From Gemmatimonadota bacterium (GTDB taxonomy: Bacteria; Gemmatimonadota; Gemmatimonadetes; Gemmatimonadales; GWC2-71-9): a stretch of DNA of 54,782 nucleotides. The position numbers were made by a program, and so were the translations under genes. Where the stretch lies: contig JADFNB010000021.1 in assembly GCA_022563595.1 (NCBI GenBank), positions 1 to 54,782 on the forward strand, written 5' to 3'. Shown here piece after piece: positions 1 to 7,739 of this stretch (the stretch's first letter is position 1; each line of letters opens with the position of its first letter). Below the pieces are notes generated by a model. The model was not told where the DNA came from, made no database searches, and saw nothing but the letters and a program-made list of their open reading frames with translations.

Positions 1-99
1 GTCGTCGCAATAGCGCTGCTATTACTCCTCCTCGTGCCTTGCGGGATCGGGCGCAGTGACGCCCTCGATAGCTACCATACTTCGGCGACACCACACTAG
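1..99. mobile_element. MITE-like palindromic element, copy A (left end cut by window)
   Basis: This is the partial second copy of the element at 998-1104. The right terminal inverted repeat, TTCGGCGACACCACACTAG, lies at 81-99 and is identical to the right end of the complete copy. An inner small hairpin (AATAG at 9-13, CTATT at 19-23) and a second one (GGGCG/CGCCC near 49-65) are conserved although the bases between them differ, so the folding rather than the sequence seems to be kept. The terminal CTAG resembles IS630/mariner-type target sites. Its transposase is not in the window. Confidence 0.6.
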
Positions 100-106
100 G
101 ATCGGG

Positions 107-946
107 TCAGTTCCGCTGTCCGGCCAACGCGTCGGGCACGAACAGCGACCGGCCGAATTCTTCCCGGCGAAACGCCGCGATACGCTGCTGTACCTCGCGC
201 GACACCAGATAGTCGGCTAGCGCCCGCGCTCCGGCTGCGTTGACCCACGGGAACCTGTCCGGGTTTGCGCGGATCACGTGGTACGAATTGAACAACGAGC
301 TGTCACCGCTCACCAGGATGTCGAGTTGCAGCGCCGCGTTGTGGGCCAACAGGGTTCCGATATCAGTCAAGGTGTAGGCGCGAAGCTCGTGGGCGATCAC
401 CAACGTCGCCCCCATCCCCTGCCCCGTTTCCCGATACCACGCCTGGTCCGGCGCGACACCGCTCGCGCGCCACAGCTCCAACTCGCGGATGTGTGTGCCC
501 GAGCCGTCTCCGCGGGAGACGAACGGCACGCCGGTAGCGGCAATGGAACGGAACGCGTCCCTTACCGGCTTCCCGCGCACAGCGGCCGGATCGTCTCGGG
601 GTCCCAATATCACGAACTCGTTGTGCATGAGCGGGCGCCGGTCGACGCCGTATCCTTCGCTCAAAAACTTCAGCTCGCCCGCAGGGGCGTGCAGGATGAG
701 CAGGTCCGACTCCCCGCGCCGCCCAAGCTCCATCGCCTGACCGCTCCCGACCGCAATGATCTTGACCACGTAGCCTGTGCTGTGCTCGAACGGCGGGATC
801 AGCTCACCCAGGAGCCCGGCGTCCCGGACCGACGTCGTGGTCGTTAGCACGATCGTCCCGGGTTCCTGGGCACTGAGAGAGGGCGCGGAGAAGAACAGTG
901 GCAGCAGGGAGAGGAGGCGCAGGCCAACCCTGGCTCCCTGCTTCAC
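107..946 (-). CDS. tupA: Tungstate ABC transporter substrate-binding protein (TupA-like)
   Basis: Periplasmic binding protein that captures an oxyanion, probably tungstate, for an ABC importer. The N-terminus has a signal peptide (hydrophobic residues 8-25, ending near SLSAQ, no lipobox Cys). The mature start carries the TTTTS anion-binding motif near residue 36, followed by the typical GSGQAMELGRRGE and HNEFVILGP blocks and the SRGDGSGTH loop near residue 145. The length of 279 aa fits TupA. The start is GTG at 944-946. No TupB permease or TupC ATPase lies upstream; they could lie beyond the left edge. Both flanks carry copies of the same palindromic repeat. Molybdate or sulfate as the ligand cannot be excluded, but the TTTTS motif favours TupA. 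Confidence 0.9.
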   Translation of the reverse strand: MKQGARVGLRLLSLLPLFFSAPSLSAQEPGTIVLTTTTSVRDAGLLGELIPPFEHSTGYVVKIIAVGSGQAMELGRRGESDLLILHAPAGELKFLSEGYGVDRRPLMHNEFVILGPRDDPAAVRGKPVRDAFRSIAATGVPFVSRGDGSGTHIRELELWRASGVAPDQAWYRETGQGMGATLVIAHELRAYTLTDIGTLLAHNAALQLDILVSGDSSLFNSYHVIRANPDRFPWVNAAGARALADYLVSREVQQRIAAFRREEFGRSLFVPDALAGQRN

Positions 947-997
947 AGCAGCCGGTATTTCGTCACGCCAGCTCCTCGGTACGATACGACTCTAGTT

Positions 998-1104
998 CTA
1001 GTGTGGTGTCGCCGAAATAGTGCTGCTATTCGGACGCCCCCGCATCCCGCCCCGGGCGCAGCGACGCCCTCGGTAGCTACCATACTTCGGCGACACCACA
1101 CTAG
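998..1104. mobile_element. MITE-like palindromic element, copy B (complete)
   Basis: A 107-bp element bounded by perfect 19-bp inverted repeats: CTAGTGTGGTGTCGCCGAA at 998-1016 and its complement at 1086-1104. Between them are further small stems (AATAG/CTATT at 1016-1030, GGGCG/CGCCC and the palindrome GGTAGCTACC near 1072-1081), so the whole unit can fold into a branched hairpin. It contains no ORF. It lies just upstream of the tupA start, and copy A lies just downstream of the tupA stop. CTAG ends suggest mobilisation by an IS630/mariner-type transposase, which is an inference. Confidence 0.7.
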
Positions 1105-1136
1105 GATCTCAGCCGTTCCACAGCAGACGCGCATAA

Positions 1137-1952
1137 TTAGAAGAGTTCCACCTGTTCCTGCAACATTTTCGGCTCGACCGGCTCCTGACCGATCATGCGC
1201 TGGAAGTCACGTGCCGACTGCGGGCTGTGACCCTGGAAGCGGTTGTTGAAGTATCCGAATATCGTCTTCACCCGAGCATGCAGCGCCGCGATGCCGACGG
1301 ACCACATGTTCAGCTCGGTGTCGCGGTCGAGTTGTACGCGCGAGTAGTCGGTGATGCGCCGGTCGTCTCCCATCCAGCGCACGTACCCGAAATCTGCGGT
1401 CGGCCGACTGCCGAGTTGGATCATGACCTCCCGCCGCACCCAGCGGCCGTCCACCAGCGTGAGCGCCACGTTGTGCTCGCCGAGCAGCTCGAGCGTAGCA
1501 GGCGTCAACCACTTCGGGTCACGAAACTCGATCGCCCAGTGGTATTCGGGTGGCAGCATCCGGCAGAAAGCGGCCAACGCTTCTCGGGTCGCAGGGGTGG
1601 GGGCCCAGTCAGGCGCCATCTGTAGCAGGAGAGCCCCGAGTTTCGGGCCCAGCAGCCGGACACGTTTCAGAAACCGGTGGAGCACGTCGTCGGCGTCGAC
1701 GAGCCGCCGCTCGTGGGTGATCTCCTGCGGGACCTTGAGCGAGAACACGAAGTCATCGGGTACGCGGTCCCGCCATCCCTGCACGACCGGTTCGGCGGGT
1801 ATGGCGTAGAACGTCGCATCCACTTCGACGCTCCGGAAGGCTCTCGCGTAGACACCGAGCAGGTCGATGGACCTGGTCCCGACAGGATAGAACGGCCCGA
1901 CCCACGGCCGATAGTTCCACCCTTGGGTCCCTACCAGGATCGTTGCGCCCAC
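1137..1952 (-). CDS. DUF72 domain-containing protein
   Basis: TIM-barrel-like DUF72 (YecE-type) protein of unknown biochemical role, 271 aa. Family hallmarks are the N-terminal VGTQGWNYRPWVGPFYP, the EVDATFYAIP strand near residue 43, FSLKVPQEITH near residue 70, and WAIEFRDPKWL near residue 138. The C-terminal part keeps YFNNRFQGHSPQSARDF, which is typical of the family. It follows the SnoaL-like gene with a 4-nt gap on the same strand, so the two are probably cotranscribed. A second DUF72 gene sits at 21244-22161 and is a distant paralogue. Nucleic-acid processing has been proposed for some family members, but nothing in the sequence proves it. Confidence 0.9.
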   Translation of the reverse strand: MGATILVGTQGWNYRPWVGPFYPVGTRSIDLLGVYARAFRSVEVDATFYAIPAEPVVQGWRDRVPDDFVFSLKVPQEITHERRLVDADDVLHRFLKRVRLLGPKLGALLLQMAPDWAPTPATREALAAFCRMLPPEYHWAIEFRDPKWLTPATLELLGEHNVALTLVDGRWVRREVMIQLGSRPTADFGYVRWMGDDRRITDYSRVQLDRDTELNMWSVGIAALHARVKTIFGYFNNRFQGHSPQSARDFQRMIGQEPVEPKMLQEQVELF

Positions 1953-1956
1953 CGGC

Positions 1957-2340
1957 TCAGGACCGTCCCAGGTTGCGATGCCAGTACATCCGCATCTCCG
2001 AGATCTTTCCGTCCGCCGTCTCGCAGAAGATCGCGCCGCGCAGGTCTACCGGCTCACCCGTGCGGCGGCGCCGGAAGGTGCACTTGAACTCGGTAGCGAA
2101 CCACGGCCCGACCACGAAGATCTCGCCGAAGCGGAACGAGATCTCGGCCTGCTCGCGCGGGATGTCGCTCCAGTACGCCCGAATCGCGGCGCTGCCCCGG
2201 GCCGGGGCGTCAAACGGCGAGGGGTAGAACACCGCATCGTCGGTGAAGACTCCCACCATCTGGTCGGTCGAGCCCTTCTCCCAGCCCTTGCCGAATTGTT
2301 CTATGAGGGAGGCGTACTCCCCGTTTGGATCAACGCTCAT
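1957..2340 (-). CDS. SnoaL-like / NTF2-fold protein
   Basis: A 127-aa single-domain protein of the NTF2/SnoaL-like superfamily. The long N-terminal helix (SLIEQFGKGWEKGSTDQMVGVFTDDAVFYPSPFD) and the following sheet with a GSAAIRAYW helix are typical, ending in EMRMYWHR. Such domains bind small ligands or act as isomerases, but the substrate cannot be read from sequence. It is the first gene of a probable two-gene unit with the DUF72 gene and is divergent from the nucleoside hydrolase at 2430. ATG at 2338-2340 is the natural start. Confidence 0.8.
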   Translation of the reverse strand: MSVDPNGEYASLIEQFGKGWEKGSTDQMVGVFTDDAVFYPSPFDAPARGSAAIRAYWSDIPREQAEISFRFGEIFVVGPWFATEFKCTFRRRRTGEPVDLRGAIFCETADGKISEMRMYWHRNLGRS

Positions 2341-2429
2341 AACGGGGAAGATTAGAGAACCGGACGCCCAGCGCCAGGCAGCAGGGGCGGGGAAGGCCGG
2401 CGATAGCGCATCGGACGACGGAGCCCACC

Positions 2430-3389
2430 ATGACGACAGCCATCATCATAGATACCGATCCCGGCATCGACGACGTCGTGACTTTGGCGCTCGCCGCCCG
2501 GTCGCCGGAACTGGAGATCGTCGCCGTCACGACCACATACGGCAATGCCACACTCGCCCGCACCACGCGCAACGCCCGCCACGTCCTCGCCCTCGCGGGC
2601 CGCAGCGACATCCCGGTGATTCCGGGCGCCGATCGTCCGCTGGTCCGCCCGTTGGTCACGGCGCCGGAGACACACGGGGAATCCGGTGTGGGACATGCCG
2701 AGCCGGAGGGGGAGGGGGAGGGGGAGGGGGAGGCCGGCCCGCCATCCAGTTCCGCACTGCCCGCCGTCGTTGTCGCGCTGCACCTCGCCGACGCGCCGAT
2801 CACGCTGGTCACCCTCGGTCCGCTCACCAATCTGGCGCACGCTCTACGCACCGATCCCGATCTCGTGGTCACGCGTGTGCGGCGCCACATAGGAATGTTT
2901 GGAAGCCTCCATGAGCGGGGCAACACGAATCGGTGGGCCGACTTCAACGCGTGGTGCGATCCCGAGGCCGTGGCCGAGGTGTTCGGCGCGGAACTCCCGA
3001 CGGAGATGGTGGGGCTGGACGTTACCCGTCGCATGACGCTGGATCGCGCCGAGGTCGTTCGCTTGGGCCGCTCGTCGGATCCCCTGGTGCGCTGGCTCGC
3101 GGACGCCCTGCGGTTCTACGTGGAGTTTCACTGCCGGCAGGAACGGTTGGACGGGTGCGTCGTGAACGACGTACTCACAATCGGGCAGCTCCTGGAGCCG
3201 CACTTGCTGGATTTCGCCCGGTTCCGGCTCAAGATTGATACCGGCGACGGTGAGTATCGCGGCCGCACGCTGTCGGACCCTGCCGGAGCGGCCATCCGGG
3301 TCGCCCTCGATGTCGATGTAACTGCCATGCGTCGTCTGCTCGATCGGGTCTTCGGTCACGCATGGGACAGGCCAGTCGCGGAGGAATGA
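2430..3389 (+). CDS. Nucleoside hydrolase (inosine/uridine-preferring family)
   Basis: Hydrolyses the N-glycosidic bond of ribonucleosides. The Ca2+-binding DTDPGIDD motif lies at residues 8-15, followed by VTTTYGNA near residue 38, and LGPLTNLA near residue 131 forms part of the active site, all as in IUNH enzymes. The 319-aa length is normal. An unusual low-complexity run of alternating Glu and Gly (residues 93-101), encoded by four GAGGGG units at 2706-2729, sits in the loop after the HGESG motif. The next gene starts 1 nt after the stop, so the two form an operon. Substrate preference is unknown. Confidence 0.92.
   Translation: MTTAIIIDTDPGIDDVVTLALAARSPELEIVAVTTTYGNATLARTTRNARHVLALAGRSDIPVIPGADRPLVRPLVTAPETHGESGVGHAEPEGEGEGEGEAGPPSSSALPAVVVALHLADAPITLVTLGPLTNLAHALRTDPDLVVTRVRRHIGMFGSLHERGNTNRWADFNAWCDPEAVAEVFGAELPTEMVGLDVTRRMTLDRAEVVRLGRSSDPLVRWLADALRFYVEFHCRQERLDGCVVNDVLTIGQLLEPHLLDFARFRLKIDTGDGEYRGRTLSDPAGAAIRVALDVDVTAMRRLLDRVFGHAWDRPVAEE
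2706..2733 (+). repeat. In-frame GAGGGG tandem repeat inside the nucleoside hydrolase
   Basis: Four perfect GAGGGG units plus a partial fifth, each coding for Glu-Gly. Because the unit is six bases, gain or loss of copies keeps the frame. The G-rich strand has four or more G4 runs and could form a G-quadruplex. A similar Glu-Gly tail occurs at the end of the lipoprotein gene at 29929-30570. Confidence 0.85.
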
Positions 3390-3390
3390 G

Positions 3391-4341
3391 ATGACCGGAG
3401 GACGGGTACGCGTAGCGATCGTAGGTACAGGCGATATCGGGCGGGGCTGGGGGGCGCTCTGCGTGGCGGCCGGCTGGCCGGTATCGATCTATGACACCGA
3501 CCCGCGGGCGCTCAACGTGGCGCGCGAGGAAATCGCGACCCGCGCCCAGGCGCTAGTCGCCCTGACAAACGCGGATGCGGACCTTATCGAGCTGGGTCTG
3601 CAGAACCTCGAGGTGGGCCGGAGCCTGCTCAATGCCTGCGGCGAAGCCGAATGGGTCATCGAGGCGATCCGGGAAGACCTGATCCACAAGCAGCGACTGT
3701 TCAAGGCGATCGAATCGTCCGCGCCGAAGGCACGGTTGGTAACGAGCTCGTCCAGCACGCTCGCGCCCGGCGACATCGCCGCACAATGCCGCAATCAGCA
3801 CCGCTGCCTCATCGCTCACCCGCTCAACCCTCCGGAGCTGATTCCGCTCGTAGAGCTGCTCCCCTCGAACCAGACCGACAGGGCGCTGCTCGAGGTATTG
3901 AAGGGGTGGCTGCGCGCGCTCGGCAGGATCCCGGTGACGATCAAGAAGCCCGTGCGGGGCCACGTCGCACACCGGATCGCGGCGGCGGTGTGGCGTGAGG
4001 CGATCGACCTGGTTCTCGAAGGGGTGATCGACGTGGACGATCTCGATCGCGCCGTCTCTCTCGGACCGGGACTCGGGTGGGCGGCGGCGGGCCCGCACCT
4101 TACCTATCACCTCGCGGCGGGCACACGGGGAGTATCGGGCTTCCTGCAGCATCTGCTCCAGAGTTTCGAGGAACTGTGGAGCGACCTGGCGTCGTGGAAC
4201 AAACTCGACCGCGAGCAGGAACACCGTCTCGTGGCTGCGATCGAGCAGGCCTACGAGGGGCAGATAGAGCACATCCGCTCGGCACGGGACCGGCGGCTCG
4301 CGAGCATCCTCCAGACCCTGCAGGTGTCCAAGCGAACGTGA
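3391..4341 (+). CDS. 3-hydroxyacyl-CoA dehydrogenase family protein (lambda-crystallin-like)
   Basis: NAD-dependent dehydrogenase of the 3-hydroxyacyl-CoA/L-gulonate 3-dehydrogenase family, 316 aa. A Rossmann motif GTGDIGRG lies at residues 11-18. The conserved SSSSTLAPGDIA region near residue 118 and the AHPLNPPELIPLVE stretch near residue 141 carry the catalytic His. The C-terminal helical domain has the expected GPGLGWAAAGPHLTYHLA (near residue 224). It lies 1 nt behind the nucleoside hydrolase, so a carbohydrate or nucleoside-derived substrate is possible. L-carnitine, L-gulonate and a short hydroxyacyl-CoA are all open alternatives. Confidence 0.85.
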   Translation: MTGGRVRVAIVGTGDIGRGWGALCVAAGWPVSIYDTDPRALNVAREEIATRAQALVALTNADADLIELGLQNLEVGRSLLNACGEAEWVIEAIREDLIHKQRLFKAIESSAPKARLVTSSSSTLAPGDIAAQCRNQHRCLIAHPLNPPELIPLVELLPSNQTDRALLEVLKGWLRALGRIPVTIKKPVRGHVAHRIAAAVWREAIDLVLEGVIDVDDLDRAVSLGPGLGWAAAGPHLTYHLAAGTRGVSGFLQHLLQSFEELWSDLASWNKLDREQEHRLVAAIEQAYEGQIEHIRSARDRRLASILQTLQVSKRT

Positions 4342-4346
4342 CGCCG

Positions 4347-5057
4347 CTACGCTGATCCTTCCGCGCTCACTATGCAGCCGAGCGACATGGCAAGTTCGTG
4401 GCCGATGACCTGGGGTTCGCCGTCTGCGACGCGGATGGTCACCGGCCCACGGAACGGCGCGCGGTCGACGACCTGAAACACGGTACCGACCTTCAACCCG
4501 AGCGACGTGATGTAGCGCAGCCGATCCGAGTCCTTGTCGCCGACGACGCGAAACTCTGCGGTAGCTCCCACCGGGATATCCGACAGCGGGACGTGGTCGG
4601 GCCGCGCGACCTCGCCCAAACGCGTCGGGATCGGCGCGCCGTGCGGGTCGTACGACGGATCGCCGAGCGTCCGCGCCATCCGGTCGATCAGCTCGTCCGA
4701 GACGGCGTGTTCGAGACGCTCGGCTTCGTCGTGTACGGAATCCCAGTCATAGCCCAGCTTCGATGTCAGGTACGACTCGAGGATCCGATGACGGCGCACG
4801 ACGCGGAGCGCCGCTTCCCTGCCGGAATCAGTGAGCTGGACCCCGCGATACGGGCTGTGCTCGAGCAGGCCTCCCTCCGCGAGGCGCCTGAGCATCCCGC
4901 TCACCGACGCCGGCGCGACGTCGAGCGCCTGGGCGATCGCGCTGGTCTGCACCGGCTCGCCACCGGCGCCGAGCGTGTAGATAGCCTTGAGGTAGTCCTC
5001 GATCGACCGGGAAAACTTTGCGGGTCGCGCGGCGGCAGCTACCATTGAGCCCACCAT
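4347..5057 (-). CDS. DtxR/MntR-family metal-dependent transcriptional regulator
   Basis: Metal-sensing repressor, 236 aa. The N-terminal winged helix (residues 14-75) has SIEDYLKAIYTL and the recognition helix VAPASVSGMLRRL. The dimerisation and metal-binding domain follows (YRGVQLTDSGREAAL, HRILESYL near residue 93, HDEAERLEHAVSDEL with metal-ligand type residues). The C-terminal FeoA/SH3-like domain (about 150-236) has the DIPVGATAEF and LKVGTVFQV blocks, making it a full-length DtxR-type protein. It is convergent with the dehydrogenase (5-bp gap). It may respond to Mn2+ or Fe2+; no transporter gene lies next to it, so the regulon is unknown. Confidence 0.9.
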   Translation of the reverse strand: MVGSMVAAAARPAKFSRSIEDYLKAIYTLGAGGEPVQTSAIAQALDVAPASVSGMLRRLAEGGLLEHSPYRGVQLTDSGREAALRVVRRHRILESYLTSKLGYDWDSVHDEAERLEHAVSDELIDRMARTLGDPSYDPHGAPIPTRLGEVARPDHVPLSDIPVGATAEFRVVGDKDSDRLRYITSLGLKVGTVFQVVDRAPFRGPVTIRVADGEPQVIGHELAMSLGCIVSAEGSA

Positions 5058-5128
5058 TGGAAGAGAATTGGCCCCTCTTAGTCTACTTCCTCGCTTCGTC
5101 GCACGACAGTCATCGATTCCCCGCTCAC

Positions 5129-5725
5129 TCAGGCGCGTATCAGGTCGAGGAAGGCCGTGATGATCCGCTCGGTCATCCCCCAGATGAAGTGGGGGCCGAC
5201 CCTGTAGCCGGGCATGACCAGCGTCTGTCCCCGTACGTGGACAGCCTCGGTTACGCGGGCGGCGCTCAGCTCGGCAAGCGGGACCCAGACGTGGAGCGCC
5301 ACCTCCGGGCTATGGTGCAGATCGGGCGCGGTTCCGAGACCGAACACGAACGGCCGCACGACGATACGCGGCAGGTGCGCCGTAACCGGGCTAAGGTCGT
5401 CCAGCCCACCCAAGAGAGCGGCCGGCGGCAGCCCGATCCCGGTCTCCTCACGTGTCTCGCGCGTGACGGTGGCGAGGAGGTCCTGATCCCCGGGATCTCT
5501 ACGACCGCCCGGCAGGGCCATCTGGCCCGACCACGGGTCGTCAGGATACTCTGCGCGCTTGATGAACAGCGCGCGCAGGCCGCCTTGGGGATCTGGCACC
5601 AACACCACAGCGACCGCTGCTTCATGCAAGTCGGCAGTGACCTCGACCCGCCGCGGACGCCGCCGATCCAGCACGTGGCGGATGTCGTCTAATGTGACAT
5701 GAAACACGTTTGCATCGGGGGGCAC
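5129..5725 (-). CDS. Nudix hydrolase, CoA pyrophosphatase-like
   Basis: Cleaves a nucleoside diphosphate-linked compound, by family most likely coenzyme A. The Nudix box lies at about residues 70-94 with GG...RETREETGI; the first conserved Glu of the classic box is an Asp here, in a PGDQDLLATVTRE context common in CoA diphosphatases. The protein is 198 aa. The N-terminus has the AAVAVVLVPD strand and the upstream LFIKRAEYPDDPWSGQMALPGG (UPF0035-type) segment. The start is GTG at 5723-5725. No partner gene is obvious. Confidence 0.88.
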   Translation of the reverse strand: MPPDANVFHVTLDDIRHVLDRRRPRRVEVTADLHEAAVAVVLVPDPQGGLRALFIKRAEYPDDPWSGQMALPGGRRDPGDQDLLATVTRETREETGIGLPPAALLGGLDDLSPVTAHLPRIVVRPFVFGLGTAPDLHHSPEVALHVWVPLAELSAARVTEAVHVRGQTLVMPGYRVGPHFIWGMTERIITAFLDLIRA

Positions 5726-5751
5726 GCCTCTTGCGCACCCTCTTATCTTAC

Positions 5752-5925
5752 ATGGGGTTGTCTCGCAACACGGAGGTGCATATCAGAACCTTTGGTGTCG
5801 GATTGCTTGCCCTCGTCGCGGTCACCGTGGCGAGCATCCTGCTGCGCCGTCGCCGACCGGCACTAGCGGCGGCAGGATCGGGATCAATCGCCCGTCCAGA
5901 GGACCTCTATCCCGCGGGTCTCTAG
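5752..5925 (+). CDS. Small single-pass membrane protein, unknown
   Basis: A 57-aa ORF beginning ATG at 5752; an upstream in-frame extension to 5710 would overlap the start of the Nudix gene and looks less likely. It has one hydrophobic segment (about residues 13-28, FGVGLLALVAVTVASILL) followed by an RRRR positive-inside flank and a short polar tail. There is no family I recognise and no clear Shine-Dalgarno sequence, so it may be spurious. Confidence 0.3.
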   Translation: MGLSRNTEVHIRTFGVGLLALVAVTVASILLRRRRPALAAAGSGSIARPEDLYPAGL

Positions 5926-5970
5926 ATCCCGCTGAGGGACGGGGGCGGGCCGATGTCGTGTCCGTCTTCG

Positions 5971-6014
5971 AATCGGTACAGGTTGGGGCGAACTCCGCAC
6001 AGCTTGTACCGATT
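5971..6014. repeat. Perfect 10-bp inverted repeat in a GTAC-rich structured stretch
   Basis: AATCGGTACA at 5971-5980 pairs with TGTACCGATT at 6005-6014. The octamer ACAGCTTG is repeated directly at 5999 and 6021, and further GGTAC/GTACC pairs follow to about 6080. The gap 5926-6209 holds no convincing gene. The structure lies downstream of the small membrane protein gene (6210-6503, minus strand) and could end its transcript, although no T-run is present. Confidence 0.5.
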
Positions 6015-6209
6015 CTCCGTACAGCTTGGTACTACTTGGCCCCGCTTGGACAGTTTGTGCGCCCCAAGTACCGCTATTGCCGAAACACGGTTCCGCTCGT
6101 TCTTCCGCACTTGGGCACTCTGCCTCCCGGCGGAGGACTCGTTAGAGGGGACGAGGCGGGACCACGCAAAACCCGGCCCACGTCGCTGCTACTTCAACCG
6201 GTCAGACGG

Positions 6210-6503
6210 TCACCCACTTCTGTCGCCTTGCGACGCACGCCCGGCGGCGAGCAAACGCTCTGCGAAGTCGAGGCGTTCCTGCATCTCGGCCAACTGTGCT
6301 TCTGTGTGTTCCTGCATGTCGGCCAACTGTGCTCGTGTGTCGTCGAGATCGTCACGCAGCGCATCGACCACCGGTCCCAACTTCGGATCGCTGCCTAGCA
6401 TCTCCAGCTCTTTTTTCTTGAGCTTGAAACGGATAATCATGCCCGTGAACACGATGATGCTCGGGAAGACAACAATAAGGGCGACTATATCTTCCGTCCA
6501 CAT
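6210..6503 (-). CDS. Small membrane-anchored coiled-coil protein (PspB-like architecture)
   Basis: A 97-aa protein with an N-terminal transmembrane helix (about residues 6-26), a basic stop-transfer RFKLKKKE, and a charged amphipathic coiled coil (residues 45-90) with repeated QLADMQEH / QLAEMQER heptads. This layout is that of PspB and related stress membrane proteins, but sequence identity to PspB is not obvious, so the function is left open. It has no neighbouring pspA or pspC. The start is ATG at 6501-6503. Confidence 0.7.
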   Translation of the reverse strand: MWTEDIVALIVVFPSIIVFTGMIIRFKLKKKELEMLGSDPKLGPVVDALRDDLDDTRAQLADMQEHTEAQLAEMQERLDFAERLLAAGRASQGDRSG

Positions 6504-6807
6504 GATATGTCCTCGTCAAACTCTCAGAGGTGAGTGGGCAAGAACGAGCAACAAGGCGATGGCGGCATGCATGGACCACCTCCATTCAACCGGAGACGGA
6601 CTGTAAAGATGTTGATGCCCTGACTACTTCGCCAGAGAGGGCCAACCCCGTGTGTAGTGCAACACAACTGGCTCACCCCGCGCACGTCCCACCCCGCGCC
6701 CATGGTCCTCTACCACTGGAGGGATATCGTGTCCCTCCGCCCTCCGTCTTTCTCGCCGTTGACGTGAGTTCTTCCGAACGCCTCGAGACACCTTTTGCAC
6801 TAGCCTG
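6504..6807. other. Intergenic stretch with a short hairpin
   Basis: About 300 bp without a convincing ORF on either strand. The only structure seen is the inverted repeat GGAGGGA/TCCCTCC at 6718-6724 and 6732-6738, downstream of the minus-strand hydrolase gene. The promoter of the PspB-like gene should lie just right of 6503, but no clear consensus was seen. Confidence 0.4.
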
Positions 6808-7656
6808 CTAGAACAGATCCCTCACGAACCGGTCGACAGTTGCGTCCATCGCCTGGTCCAGCTGCGCCGTGCTGCCCGCCCACGGATGCCGTGCTCCGAG
6901 CGTGTGGGATCCGTGCCGGATCGTCAGTAGATCGGCGTGTTTACCGTTCGCCTGCCACAGCTTCTCGGCGTCGGTCACCGGGACCGCTTCGTCCGACTCG
7001 CCGTGCACGATCAGCCACGGCACTGCTATCCTCGATGCTGCCGCCGGAATATCGAATCGACCATCCGTATCGCCTTCCAACTCGTCGAGAACATCGGTAT
7101 AGAGGGGCAGCACGTCGCCAGTGCGCATGTTGGTGATCTCGATCTTGCCGTCACGGCGCCACTGACGCAGGGTCTCCGGGCCCCACCGCAGGGCCGCGCC
7201 GATCGCCGCCCAGGTGACGAGCACCCTGACGTTCGGGTCGGCGGAGGCGAACAGGATCACGGTCCCGCCGCCGCGGCTATGTCCGAACAGACCGAGCTTG
7301 GAGGGCGGGCTCACGCCCGCAACGAGGTTCCCGGCCAGCAGCGCGCCGATGACGGCCTTCAGGTCCGCCCGATCCCCCGTGAACGTGGCGTGCCCGAACC
7401 GCTCCGGTTCCGAGAAGCTCTCCCCGTCCGGGCCCACCCCACTTCCCGAGAAGTTGAACGAGACGGCCGTGATTCCCGCCCGCGCCAGGCGCTGGGCGAG
7501 ATGCGGGAAGAACCCCCAGTCCTTGAAACCCTTGAATCCATGACAGATCACGACCGCGGGACGGTTGGAACCGGCCCCTGGGGTGCGCACTTCACCTCGC
7601 AGCGGGCCTCCGTCGGCCCCGACGAGTTCAAAGGGTCTCAGTTGTGGTGTCGCCAT
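6808..7656 (-). CDS. Alpha/beta hydrolase (dienelactone hydrolase/acylaminoacyl-like)
   Basis: Cytoplasmic serine hydrolase, 282 aa, no signal peptide. The oxyanion HGFKGFKDWGFFP segment lies near residue 39. The nucleophile elbow GHSRGGG is near residue 125. The catalytic Asp is in HGESDEAVP near residue 220 and the His in RHGSHTLGARHP near residue 252. The family covers esterases and peptidases, so the substrate is unknown. It is divergent from the RsbRD-like gene at 7740, with about 80 bp between the starts. Confidence 0.88.
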   Translation of the reverse strand: MATPQLRPFELVGADGGPLRGEVRTPGAGSNRPAVVICHGFKGFKDWGFFPHLAQRLARAGITAVSFNFSGSGVGPDGESFSEPERFGHATFTGDRADLKAVIGALLAGNLVAGVSPPSKLGLFGHSRGGGTVILFASADPNVRVLVTWAAIGAALRWGPETLRQWRRDGKIEITNMRTGDVLPLYTDVLDELEGDTDGRFDIPAAASRIAVPWLIVHGESDEAVPVTDAEKLWQANGKHADLLTIRHGSHTLGARHPWAGSTAQLDQAMDATVDRFVRDLF

Positions 7657-7739
7657 GCGTCGATTTTGACCTCCGCGGGACCCGCCCGCTACATTCCCCA
7701 GACCTGCAACCTCGTTTGGAGCCCACCATCGGACTCACG

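Noticed and set aside
2701-2740. CRISPR-like short repeats
   Set aside because: Tandem hexamers without spacers inside a coding gene.
5958-6398. 146-aa plus-strand frame over the GTAC-rich region
   Set aside because: It runs antisense into the PspB-like gene and shows no protein-like features; DNA structure explains the region better.
7640-7655. Further copy of the tupA-flanking repeat (TGTGGTGTCGCC)
   Set aside because: Only 12 bases match and they are the coding start of the hydrolase gene; no inverted partner is nearby.
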